From Boesenbergia rotunda (lineage: Eukaryota > Streptophyta > Magnoliopsida > Zingiberales > Zingiberaceae): a DNA stretch of 64,000 nt. The position numbers and the translations under genes are program-made. Numbering within the stretch: position 1 is the stretch's first letter; every line of letters begins with the position of its first letter. Shown here piece after piece: positions 45,612 through 57,312 of this stretch. The stretch lies in assembly GCA_024364735.1 (NCBI GenBank), contig JAGFNQ010005674.1, forward strand, positions 186,001 to 250,000, written 5' to 3'. Under the pieces are notes generated by a model that worked only from the letters and a program-made list of their open reading frames with translations, was not told the origin of the DNA and did not search any database.

Positions 45612-45614
<3 letters not shown>
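44632..45614. mobile_element. Pack-TYPE-like element carrying DUF642 exons
   Basis: The ends are inverted: GTTCGCCTGCGGACCCG at the left (from about 44633) and the same 17 bases reversed at the right (to about 45608). Further in, GACTCGTCCGC.. CGTCGCCATGTAGGACTCG, GTTTTGTCCAC and GCAGAATCGC..TTTTCGCGATTCTGC are shared by both ends. The left end is itself a complete hairpin (about 44635-44829). Between the ends lies about 650 bp of unrelated, GC-rich gene-derived sequence. No transposase. (AT)n flanks on both sides. Confidence 0.75.
44828..45148 (-). pseudogene. Captured DUF642 gene fragment (two exons and an intron)
   Basis: On the minus strand, 45148-45030 reads NSVALVIFHNAGVQEDPACG and PLLDAVAIKELFPPMPTR. 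An 89-bp GT-AG intron (45029-44941) follows, then 44940-44828 reads DNLVKNGGYEEGPHIFKNST and SSVHLLPKQQDATSPLSG. These are the conserved joint between the two halves of DUF642 cell-wall proteins (family marks QEDPACGPLLD and NLVKNGG.EEGP). The fragment has no start, signal peptide or C-terminal half and breaks off into transposon TIR at about 44828. GC-rich sequence 45149-45480 may be further captured material but I cannot identify it. Confidence 0.8.

Positions 45615-45666
<52 letters not shown>
45615..45666. repeat. (AT)n microsatellite
   Basis: About 26 AT units at the right border of the Pack-TYPE-like element. Confidence 0.95.
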
Positions 45667-45668
<2 letters not shown>

Positions 45669-46030
45669 AAGTATAAAATTAACAAGGACTAAAATAAAAA
45701 TAATCATTATTAAAAATAAATCTATTTTAAATATTTATTCTTTATAATAATATTGTGAATTTACAAATTTAAAAAATAAAGTGCACTCTGTTCGTTGGCC
45801 ATGCAGAATCTGTTCGCGGGCTGGAGCGGGCCGTGGGCAATTTACACCTCTAGGCACGCGGAGGACGGGGAAGCCACGCGGTTAAGGTAAGGAATGAATT
45901 TCCCGAATTAAATTACAGCCATTATTATTATTATTTTCATTTTCAATATAGTTACAAGGTTACATACAGTAGAGATCCCTCTTCTTTCTTTGTCTCTCCC
46001 GTCTGCGCTCCTCCGACCAAAACCAGCACG
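45667..46030 (+). promoter_or_regulatory. Probable promoter/5' leader of the RRM gene
   Basis: 364 bp between the transposon cluster and the start codon at 46031. It holds AT-rich DNA, a TTATTATTATTATT tract (45914-45930) and a C/T-rich leader (CCCTCTTCTTTCTTTGTCTC). No clear TATA box. The whole proximal promoter lies within a few hundred bases of the TE cluster. Confidence 0.4.
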
Positions 46031-49000
46031 ATGCCTCCCAAGAGGCGCGTCGTCAGAACCGTACGCAAAAAAACCACCCCAAAATCCCAAACCAAAACCG
46101 CCGCTGCGGTCGCCGCCACCGAGATCCCCAACACTCCCGCTGCCGAGCCCTCTTGTACTGCCGCCGATACCCCCGCGATCGTAACCCCGCCCCCCTCCGC
46201 CATCGCCTCCGAGACACCGGTCTCCGAGCTCATCGATACTACCCCGGACCCGCCTGCCTCTGATGCCTCCGTCATCGAGCCTACCGAAACCCCCGCTGCC
46301 GCTGTCGAAGCCGCAGCGGAACTTTCGGAAACACCCGCCGACGCGAACCCTTCGATCGCTGTCACGGAACCTCAGGATTCGGTGGTGGAGATTCCCATTG
46401 CGCAACCTCAGATGGCAACTGTGGAGCCTTCTGGAGCTGGGAAGAAGACAGCCGTTCGGGTGAGGAAGGTGATCAAGAAGAAGATAGTCAAGAAAATCAT
46501 CCCTAAGGCGGTTCGTTTAGCGAAGAAGGATTCGGTTTCGTCGCCACAACCAGCGGAAACGGCCGACCAAGAAAACTTAATCGCTGAAACCGGGCCTGAT
46601 AACCCTAGTTCCGATGCTGCGGCTGGAGATGCTGTACTGGTTGAGAATAATGATGTAGATAAGGAGAAAGGCGTGCATAAAGAACAGGATGACTGGAAAA
46701 AGGATACGCATATGGATCAGGACGGGAAGGATGATTTTGAGGAGCAGGGGGATAAGGAGAATGATGCTCAAAGGAAGCAGGATAAGGAAGAAGGTCACAA
46801 TGAGACAGTGGTGGTTGCTGCGGATGAGATGGCTGGGTTGTCCGAGCAACAGGACAAGGACAATGATGCTAACAAAAATCAGGATAAGGGGGAAGATCAC
46901 AACGAGGGATTGGTTGCTGCTAGCGATGAGATGGACGGGATGTCTGAGCAGCAGGATAAGGAAAATGATGCTCAAAGGAATCAGGATAAGGAGGAAGGCC
47001 CCAATGAGGCAATGGTGGCTGCCGGCGATGAGATGGCTGGGATGTACAAGCGGAAGAATAGGCGAAAAACTGAGATTTTTATTGGTGGGTTGAGTAGGGA
47101 TGCAAAGGAGGAGGATCTGAGGATGGTCTTTGGAAAGGTGGGAGAAATTGTGGAAGTAAGACTGATGATGGAGGGTCAGACAGGGAAGAACAAGGGGTAT
47201 GCTTTCTTGAGGTATAAGGATCCAGCGCATGCTAAAAAGGCCGTCTCTGAATTTCCTAGAGTTGAGGTAATTACATTTTTTGTTCTTTGCCTCTTAAATT
47301 TAGTTCCTGGAGCTTTGTTGCTGTTGTAAAATACAATGCGTGTTCAGTTTTGTTTAATTTGGCTTCCTGAGTATGGGAGAATTTTAATGAAGTAACATTG
47401 TGGTCCCATCTTTAGGAATTAGGATGGATAACTTGTAATGCATATCTCAGAAATAACAATATAATTTCACATAGTAATTTTTCTGCATGTCTTGTCGCCT
47501 GAACATTTTCGCCACCTAAATTTTTTGACTGTTTTGGAAATATTTGATCCCACATTTGCATCATAACTTGAAGAATGAAAAAGACATTTTTTTTTTCATT
47601 GGATTTATAGATATCACATTAAAGAAGCATTGTACTTAAAATATTTGGTGACTTATGAGTCCTGACATTATAATTGTCTGCCATAGGACTTATGAATAGA
47701 TAGACACAAATATTATTCCTAAAACACAGACTAGATTAAGGAAGATATTTTTGTTCATGAGAATGAAAGAAATTGGTTATTTGTTTGTTTTTCTCATATT
47801 AGCAGTTCAATCAATATATTCCATAAATCAAAGGACAGAATATTGCTTGAGAAATGAAAGGTTGATCCTGGTTGCTATATATGTTACTCTCATGCTCCTT
47901 AGAATAGTGCAAATCTAGTACACGAGGAAAATCCTAGGAATTTATTGTTTACGATGTTTTCAGAGATTCAAAAACAGTTTGGAATTGATATTTCTGTAGG
48001 ATAAAAGATACAATTAACAAAACCATTTACAACTAAAACGTTATTACAATGCTGTTGCTTTAACTACTTTCATCAACAATATTACGCTAATATAACTCAC
48101 TATAGAACTCACAATACAACAGATACAAATGGAACAACGCTGCAAACAATGCTAAAATACACAAGCTTAAAATGCAACAACAACATTAAACCAAAAACTG
48201 GAACAGAAGAAACTTTTATTATTGCAACATAACTTCAGAAATCTCAGTGTATGCATGAGTGTTCCTCTACCAATTACCTAATCATCACTTTACTCTATTG
48301 ATCCACTACTGACAAATCTATATTTGTGTGTGCACACATGCTACCCAAGCATTGCATGATTAAAAGTTGTCACAAGCCGAATAATGATCCATAGCCCACA
48401 TAGATCAAACCTCAGTATTTTCAACATAATGCGTGAATGTGCTAAACTTAACATGACAACCAACATGAAAGATATTCCATTGACATATCTAATAATTTAT
48501 TGTATACGTGATATAGACAATAGTCATCATCGGAAACATTAAGATGCCATGATGGCCCAACATGAATCAATTTTGTAACAGCGATGACTGTTAACAACTG
48601 GCAAACTTAATTAATTTAACCAACTTGTTATCAGTTGTTCTAAAAAGTCCAAGATAAATTAGTGTGAAGAAGCAACAATACTGATTAGATCAATCAATGC
48701 AGATCAATACAGCATGCAATCAAGAGCAATCATAATATGCCAACCCAAGGAAACCATGTAGATATAATGAAAATGAGTTAGAAAAAGGAAAAATAAAAAG
48801 AACCAACAAAACACACAATCTCTTTTGATATATTTTCCCTCGGTACATCTTCATAACTTTTCTCCATAGGTGAACCTTACTGTATTGTAGTATCTTTAGT
48901 TTGAGGATAGTTAAAGATGAAAATTATATATCGAAGATTTTATTCTTTTGGAGCTCATATCAACATGTCAACTTTAGTACATATCATTACATCATCAAAA

Positions 49001-52000
49001 TCTCAACAATTGTACTAGCATTGGGTCTTCCTTATTTTTATCGAACATCTTGTCTTTTTTTTTTTTAATTTGCGAGACTTTCTATTTTTGTAACAAATTG
49101 AATACCAATATCTATGCTTCATCTTGATAGGAGTGTTAGAGTTAATATTTACATAATGTTTGAATGTGTAGGCTGCTTAGATGATGATAACGAGTCTTAT
49201 ATGTGGTATCTAGACAACGTGTATTATATTGGTGACTTGGTGTTCTCTCTATGGGTTCAGTTTATCCTTTTTATCTGAATATGCCATTTTATTCCTGCCA
49301 ACATGTGTGGTGTGCCTATTTATGTCTGACTTTGCTATACTTGCCCTCATGTTCTGTTAACTTATTCTTGTTTATCCTTCTTTATGCTATTATGTAAACT
49401 TGAGCTGTTACATTTTTCATGCTTCTATCTTAGCTCCTGTGGAAGATAGTTTAGATGTTCTTTGTTCTGGATTATGAAGTTTGGTTGGTAGTGAAGCTAA
49501 TTTTTGTGCTAATGTAAACTGAAGATCTGTGGAAAGCTTTGTGGAGCAGCTGCTCTTGAGGGTAATGATACTATATATTTGGGAAACATTGATAAGGACT
49601 GGAAGAAAGAAGATGTAAGTTTTAGAATTATTTGTTCATATCAACTGGAGAATCCTTTGCCCTTCATGGTGACAATTTTCTTCTCTATCTGTGTTATGTG
49701 AATTATGAGCAGGTGATGAAGGTTTTGCAAGATATTGGAATTGAAAAGATTGACACTGTCACTGTCATGCCTGATCCTCATAATGCAGATGCAAATCGTG
49801 GATTTGCTTTCCTTGAGCTTGAAACTAACAGAGATGCACATATTGCTTACAGAAAACTTCAGAAAAAGGATGTGTTTGGAAAAGGTCGAAATATTAGTGT
49901 TTCTTGGGCTGAACCATTAAATGACCCTGATGAGGAGGAGTTGCAGAAGGTCTTTCTTTCTTTTCTTGTAGTGATATTTTCTGTTGTTAGTTTCATGAGA
50001 TTCTTAGGCTCTGATCATTACATGATAAACTGTTTAAGTATTTCTAAAATATATGGTTGAAGCATTGGAAGGAAAGTTATAAGGTGAGATATCTTGAACT
50101 AGATATCTTACCGTTTTTGCCCTGGCCCTCTGGCATTTCTAAAAGTTTTGAAAGCAGTTTGGTCTTGGAGTATTAACAATCTTTACAATGTAAATATATA
50201 TTTGGTTCTTATTGCAAAATAGCAAGTATGCTTGTTGGATAGACTTGTGCAATTTTACTCCCAAAATTGCTTCAGGGTTGAAATCATTGTGTACTTTCTA
50301 ATTGTCCATAAACAGTGATAGCCATGTTTAATTGTTTCCTTAGGTTAGAACCATCACAAGGGATTGATGACAAAATTTTGTCACATAATGTGAAATTGTA
50401 TGACTAAATTCTGTACACTTATTATTTTTGATCTAATCATGTTGTCCAATTAGTTTGAGTTTTTTGAAATCCATCCGTTCCAAGTTATGTGTGGACATTT
50501 GTTTTTTGGATCCCACTCACCTTATTAAATGGCTAAGAAATGTTTTAATGCCAATCTCAATATCTAATTTGTTAATTGTATCTTGCAAGTATGGTGCTGA
50601 AGCATGCACATAAAACATCTTTCTAAAATAAACTAATTGGTTCTTGAAGATCTGTTTTCAATCATCATAGAACAAGTGCTTGCATGTGCATGCACACACA
50701 TTGTTTCTAACATATAATGGATGAGGTTTTCAAAAAAAAAAAAATTATCCTCATCAACAAATTATTTGTTAAGCTTTATGATTCTCAAGTTAAGATTCCT
50801 TATGAAATCTTTGTCAGGTTACTGATATATTATTATTTTAATTTAGGTGAAATCTGTTTATGTTGAGGGCATACCATCTTCGTGGAATGAGTCCAAGTTA
50901 AGGGAGTTCTTTGGCAAGTTTGGTGAGATTGAACGGATTGTCCATTCACGTGATATTCACACTGCTAAGAGAAAAGATTTTGCTTTTGTTAACTTCACTG
51001 TTCGAGAGGCAGCTCTTTCATGCATTGAATCATTCAAGGAGGGCGTAACTGAGAATGGCTCAAAGGTAGAATTCTTAGTATGTTATGTTCATATATTTTT
51101 GCTTGATTTGTATGGATTTTTTTTTTTGGTTTGTAGGTGCCTATTAAAGTATCATTTGCTAAGCCTGTGCAAAAGAGCAAGCAGAGTAAAGGGTCATCAA
51201 AGTATACAAGTACAGACAAGGAAAAGACCAAGCCTATGCAACGTAAGTTTTAATGTCTTCAGTTAAAATAGTTAAAGCATCCTTTATCTGTTCAAATTAT
51301 ATGAATACCTTATTTTTAACAAATATCTTTAGGTAATGGGATTGTTTAAGTTTTTGTTTCTATCTATATTGTGATTATCTCAATGTATATGATTGTCTAA
51401 TCATTGTTGAATTGTTTACCTTAATTATCAAACTTGATATTTGCAGGGTCTTGAGGTACAAGTCTATATCAAAGTTCCATCTTCTAATTTTCTGTTTATA
51501 TTTTTTAAACACATTTTTGTGTTCTATTTTATACTTGTAATTAGGTAAGAATATTTTCATATGCTTTATGTTTGTGTTTGAGCATGAGACAAGTTAATTA
51601 AAATTATGCAATGCGCATACAAAATTTTGTGATGGTCTTTTGGAGATATATGTCATAATTAAAGAGTGTCACTTAAAATTACTGCTAAAGTGGCATATTT
51701 GTGGCTAGAATCTTCACCAAACATCATCTGACTGTATTCTTGAACTAACAGCTTATTGAAATGATAATTGAATAAATATAAGTTCAATTAATTCTAATCA
51801 AACTGCAACCATACAAAAATAGTAAGAGAAAACTGCTATCAGATAATGATGAGTTATTTGATGTTCAACCTTATCATGGTCTGAGCTGCACAACTGCTCT
51901 TATTTTTTTTTATTTTTATTTTTGAGTAAATACTGAGACAAACTTTTCTCATTTGTTAATTATGAGCTAACCTGTCTATTCTTTGACTCGTTGGATACTT

Positions 52001-55000
52001 GGATCATTTCCATCTGAAGAAAAAGGACACATGTAATATATCTGCTCCATGTGTGTTATGTTTCTTGAGAACTTTTTTCATATGCAACATCTCGCCATGC
52101 ATTCCATTTTTTTACCTCATCATGGAAGGAATTAGTGCAGAATTCAAAGGATATGTATGATTTTATTTATTTATTTTTGGCTGTTTTATTATATAATTAC
52201 ATTCTTCTAGTATCCTGGTTTAGCATAGGTATTAGGTAGTATTTCATTTCTTGAAGGATTATTTTGTTCCTTGGTAGGAAAATTCATCTGAATGCCCTTA
52301 GTGACACTTATCCATATGTTGGCTTTTCTTTCCTACTAATGATTTTTTATTTATTAATCAAATTCAGTTATCTATGATTTTTTTTGTCTGTTTGTTACTA
52401 TCTTGAGCTGCATTATTTGCATCTTGATTGATGCTGTGTATGATCTGGTCCCTACCTTTGTCAATCAATATAATGTTCACAAAATTCACATGTGGTTCTC
52501 CTCTTATAGTGTTTTTATTGATCCTTAATTGTTATCGTCAATGTTTGTCTCAACTATTGTGGTCTGTTAAAAGAATTTATTCACTCTTTTTAAATTTATG
52601 CAAGGGTATCAAACTAGTAACACTCAAATCGATTAGATTAGTTTCCAATACATTTACTAGAGTTTTCTTTGCTGTTCCTCTATCCCTTCATCCCTTGTTC
52701 TTTTTGCTCTGGCTGATTCAACTTGTTTAATTCTAGAACTGATCGGACTTTTGAATAATGTTTTTATTATCGCAATGTATTTTTCCTCATTTTATTTCAT
52801 CTATTGGAGCTCACTAGTCACTACTAGGTTGTATTGGTTGGAATCCTTCCATAGACTGTCTATAGATGCTTTACTCAAGTAGGTGCTACCTAACATGTTT
52901 ATTTAAATTCTCAAATTTCTGTTGAATAACCTAGTTAACTAAAATGCACCATGATCTCGTAAACTATTTCAAATTTTAATACAACCCTTTATTTTTTAAA
53001 AACTCGTCGTAACCTCATTTGACCTATGTTTTAAACCACTATATGATTCCTAAGATATTATCATTTCAATCTCCAAAGTTGACTTTTGTATACAATGTTC
53101 ACTGACTAGTTTGTAAAAATGTTTTCTTTCAGAAGGTGCCTACTACTAAGTTGGTAAAAAACTTGAAGTTGTCGTGGTCTTGGTTCAAAACTTGCCCTCG
53201 CCATATGGGGACTTGCCTGTTTGTGTGTTACATAGAATATGTAGTAGGCTGTTTCTTTTCCCTCTTAAGATAATGTTATGTTTCAACCTTTCTCTGATTT
53301 TTTATTGATAATAAGAACCTTTGGATAATATGTTATGCAGATAATGTTTCCTAAATATGCACATTTTTTTGTTTAACACCAACAATATTATAAATTTCCT
53401 CTCCTCAGTATTTGTTGGTAACTTAATTTATTCTTCTTCTAAATATATGCAATAAACATTCTTTTGAATGTTTCCAGGCAAGATTTTGTTAGTGAACTTT
53501 GACTAAGGAGATTGTAAATTTGCCTGCCCCATACTTTTGGTGCAAGTTTTGTCAGTGACTATAATTTAAATATACTGTTGAGGTTCTTAAGATTTATTTA
53601 ACTCTAATCCTATGATATATGACAGTTCATCTTGAATCTTTCTTCTAGGTGATGACAAGACAATTGATTCTTCATACAAAAGAAAATCTTTCAGAGGAGA
53701 TATTAATATTACTGGTGGAGACAGGAAGACTTCTACTACCAATGAACTCCTTCGAGTTTTGAGAGAGCAAGCTCATTGGAAACATGGACAAGGTGGTTAT
53801 GGCAGAGGTATCTTGTTCGATGAAATCGTGATACCTTTGAAGTCCTAGCTATATTTTTTATTGTTACTATTCACGATTTTTCTTAGAAAAAATTAGCAGT
53901 ATATTTATAATCTAGACTAGACATTTAGTTTTTTTTCTTCTGATTCTCCCATAATTATTTATTTCAAATATTCCTTTTAAGTAATTTCTTTAGATAAATA
54001 TCTCACTTTGCTGAAATTGTATATAAACGTAGCAAATCATGCTATCCATGCTGCATTTCCATATAGAAAAATATACCAGCTAAGAATATGAATTTAAGTA
54101 ATATATTAAATGATAATTTATTAACCATCTGAAAGATTTTGCCTTTTGATGATAACTATGAAAATTTAGTAACCATTATATGTGGGTGTGTTCGTTTGAG
54201 ACTGTTAAAACTTCTTTTTATATTGGTTTCAAAGGTTACGGTAAATGATTCAAAATAATGAAGGTTGATGAACAAATGGACAGCAATGAACTACCTAATA
54301 TGATTAAAGAATTTGCTATTATGTTTAAATGTCCATTCATCGAGCATTTGCCATAGTTTTACGTTGGCTGGCAACATAACGCAACCCTCCTCCTTTATCC
54401 GGGCTTGGGACCATATAGTGATCCATATTGCCGACCCACCTAGTGGGATAAGGCTTGGTGGTGGTTGTTTAAATGTGGAAGATATTAAAGATATTCAGTC
54501 AATTTATGCCTTATTAGAAGAGAAGCAGAAATCATGTAACTTGGACCAATTATGTCTAGTGCATTTCTTGGACACACCTTATCAATGTGCTACTAACATG
54601 CCATTCTTGATTATATTCTTATACGCTAAACTAGAGGCCAGAGGCCTACAATTATATTTTAAGTTATGAAGTAAAATTTACTACCTAGTAAACTTCATTC
54701 CTAGAGAAGTTTTTATGAATTTGCTCAATTGCGCTGGAGAAGTTGGCAACTGGATACTTCTGCTGGTGATGTTTGTTCAGAGTAAAAATCAAAATTTGCC
54801 AGTTAGATCAAATAGTCAATTGGTTATGTGACTTGAACTATACAAAATATTAGCTTATAATTTCAAACGATCAGATTTGGGATAATAACATAATTTCTAT
54901 TCATTTTTTGGCATCCTATATAATAAATATATCCTTTTTTTTTTAAATTCTGCATTTAAAATACAATTGCAAATTGAGTATTCTAATTTTATATCATTGC

Positions 55001-56489
55001 CTATTTCGTATGTATTTATTTATTTTTTTCTATATTTGTTTATGTCCGAGTGTGCTTGTATTTTTTTAGGTCAATATGGAGCATGCGTTTCTTTGAGACG
55101 TGAAATTTATAAATGTGATATAACTTTTTTTTATTCTTTTTGACTAAATTTATGTTCTGAAATAAAATTAATAAATTTGTAGTTTAACTAGTGGATCTAA
55201 GTTGTTCTTGTGAATGGACTTAGCCAAATATTCGGGTCCAAGTTCAGGGCAAGCATTGCTCTGGAGCTCTGTGGTTCAATTTCCAGTTCGGTGTTTAGAA
55301 GATATGTGCTGCGAAATAATTACCAAAGTTTCCATCATTTCGAGTGTTATTTTAGCTTTTGGCCTTTATTGTACTCCCTTTGATTTTGCTCTTATGTTCC
55401 TTATGTTTTCTTTCCTAGTCTTCATTTGCTATTGTCCTTGCCTGGTAGCTTGGCTAGTCCTTATTAGCTCCAATCATACCTTCCCATTGGTTGCCACTGC
55501 TGGGATGAGAGTGTTGTTACTTTGTCTACTTCCCATATTGACAGCCTTGTGATGCTGCTTTGTTTTCCTATTTTCTCACTCAAGTTTAACATTTTGTTTT
55601 ATGAACTTTTTTTTTATTATTACTTCTCATTATTTTATGAGTTACTTTTCACTTGTATTTTTGCATAATCAGGTCCTATGGTACAAGATTATCCACATGT
55701 GGCTGGAGCAAAACGTTCCTTCTCTTATCTGGTAATTACTGCTTTGTAATGCAAATTCCACCTTGATCTTTTCTGTTCATATCCTTTGCATGCTGCTATT
55801 GTTGCAGGGAGAAGATGCTTCATACTTAGACACCAGAGGATACCCTCATCCTCGTCCCGACAGATCTTTTCCAGTTTCCAGCTCAAGGTTTGCTCATGTA
55901 ACCTCAGTAAATCAATCTGGGCAACCTAGACTCTCTTTTAAATGTTGATGTTTTGGTTAGCTATGGCGCATACCCTTCCGGAGGTGCATACCCTTCTGGA
56001 GCTGGGTCTTCTCTGCCATACTATCAGCACTCAAATACTGGCTATTTAAGTGGTACTTTTCCGATTTCTTTCACAATGCAAATGCAGTTGACCTTTTTAC
56101 ACATGATTTGATATGTCTAACTTCAGCAGGTTCTAGTGCTGTACCAGAGTATCATGGCAATTTTCAGGTAAATTTCAATTTCTCTTTTTTTTCCATTGGA
56201 AAGTAATTAAAAAAGTTACTCTGCTTTAGTTTCTTGTTTGATTACTTTCATATTGACAAGAATGTGTATTGCTTCAAAAACAATATTTATTTAATTACAT
56301 CTGACGCCTATAAATTCTTCTTATTCCACAGAATCAAGGAGCTCCTCCACCTAACAGAAGCAGTATGTATTCTAGATGTAAGCTTTAATACCAAATTGTA
56401 ATGCAATCATCCTTCCTTCGGCCCTTGCGTGCATACTTCTTCCCCTGTTTTTGATCGTCGAGTTACTTTCTGCAGATAGATATGGTTGA
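46031..56489 (+). CDS. hnRNP Q-like protein with three RRMs and an acidic N-terminal region
   Basis: Nuclear RNA-binding protein of the plant hnRNP-Q/R type. Twelve exons join in frame to 791 aa: 46031-47266, 49525-49614, 49713-49949, 50847-51065, 51137-51242, 53649-53807, 55673-55731, 55808-55887, 55961-56052, 56130-56167, 56332-56377, 56476-56489. Residues 1-345 are low complexity: basic KRRVVRTVRKK (likely NLS), Pro/Ala/Thr-rich text, a second basic patch (VRKVIKKKIVKKIIPKAVRL), then acidic 34-residue repeats. Three RRMs follow: 347-421 (IFIGGL, KNKGYAFLRY), 427-506 (IYLGNI, NRGFAFLEL) and 522-597 (VYVEGI, KDFAFVNF). The C-terminal region (about 640-791) has HGQGGYGR and is Tyr/Pro/Ser/Gly-rich, ending RYRYG. 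Domain order and length resemble Arabidopsis At2g44710 more than LIF2, a recollection I did not test. The last 14-bp exon avoids a read-through ending CKL. Confidence 0.9.
46742..47047 (+). repeat. Three in-frame 102-bp repeats in the RRM gene
   Basis: Codes for three 34-residue acidic units: EQGDKENDAQRKQDKEEGHN..GLS, EQQDKDNDANKNQDKGEDHN..GMS and EQQDKENDAQRNQDKEEGPN..GMY. They lie directly before RRM1, with no frame change. Confidence 0.95.
54325..54480 (+). mobile_element. Possible LINE (RTE-like) 3' end in intron 6 of the RRM gene
   Basis: TTTACGTTGGCTGGCAACAT, CTCCTCCTTTATCCGGGCTTG, GGGACC and GATAAGGCTTGGTGGTGGTTG read like the 3' end of plant RTE-type LINEs, ending in a TTG-rich tail. 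Short, no reverse-transcriptase frame nearby; assigned from recalled resemblance only. Confidence 0.35.
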
Positions 56490-57312
56490 TCATCGCCTAG
56501 CATCGAAGATTTCAAATTTCAGCCATTGCAGCAACTTCTAGTGCTTCGCATCTTTGCTGATAAATTTGGAAGCTTCGTCGCAACTCATGATCTGTTGTTC
56601 ACAGAAAGCTATTGAAAGCCTCTGGCACCAGTTTTACTTGGATTGATCCGTCTCACTTGCCGATGATTCTAGCACATTAAACTAATCTCTGTGTAATCAA
56701 CGATACTTGTGGTATCAGTCATCAACTCCACTTCACAAGAAGCCATAGTTGTCAATGTAACAACCGAGTTTAATTAGAATAGCTATTTAATGAAATATTT
56801 ATGATCAATGGAATCTTTCAATTGGGGGTTAATTCTTCTGGATGTTTCAATGTTAAATTAGATAGGTTGATCATCATGTATTTTTGTTACATTCAATATT
56901 TTTTAAAAAATAAAAAAATATCTTTTATTTTATTTTATTTTTTAGAATGTCATTTGCTTATCTATTTATGAAACAATAAAGAATATTATTTGATTGCTAA
57001 AAGCAAAATGACATTGAAAAATTATAGTTTTTTTTAAAAAAACAAATGGAAAACAAAAGGAGCCTAAATGTCATCAATGGATTAATATTCCCAACAAAAT
57101 ATACTCATTCAAGATCTACAATAATTTTTTGCCTATAATGAAAAGAGCAAATCGTGCAGCCTCATTTGATCAAATTATGTTCTTATATGAAAAAATAGTA
57201 CAAATGTTGACATGTATACATAAGAGACAAGATTGGATGAAAATGAGAAGAGAAAAAGATAGTACAAAACAATATTCTTTTATTGGCATCTTTAGAGGCA
57301 ATGAAATTGCTA
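56490..57312. other. Spacer between two convergent genes
   Basis: 3' UTR of the RRM gene, then AT-rich DNA to the stop codon of the minus-strand gene at 57313. No feature otherwise. Confidence 0.5.

Noticed and set aside
45908..46405. Gly-rich minus-strand frames over the RRM gene start
   Set aside because: Shadow of the Pro/Ala-rich first exon.
46577..47230. 217-codon minus-strand frame (Leu/Ile-rich)
   Set aside because: Mirror of the acidic repeat of the RRM gene: GAG/GAT-rich sense text gives Leu/Ile/Pro-rich antisense; no independent evidence.
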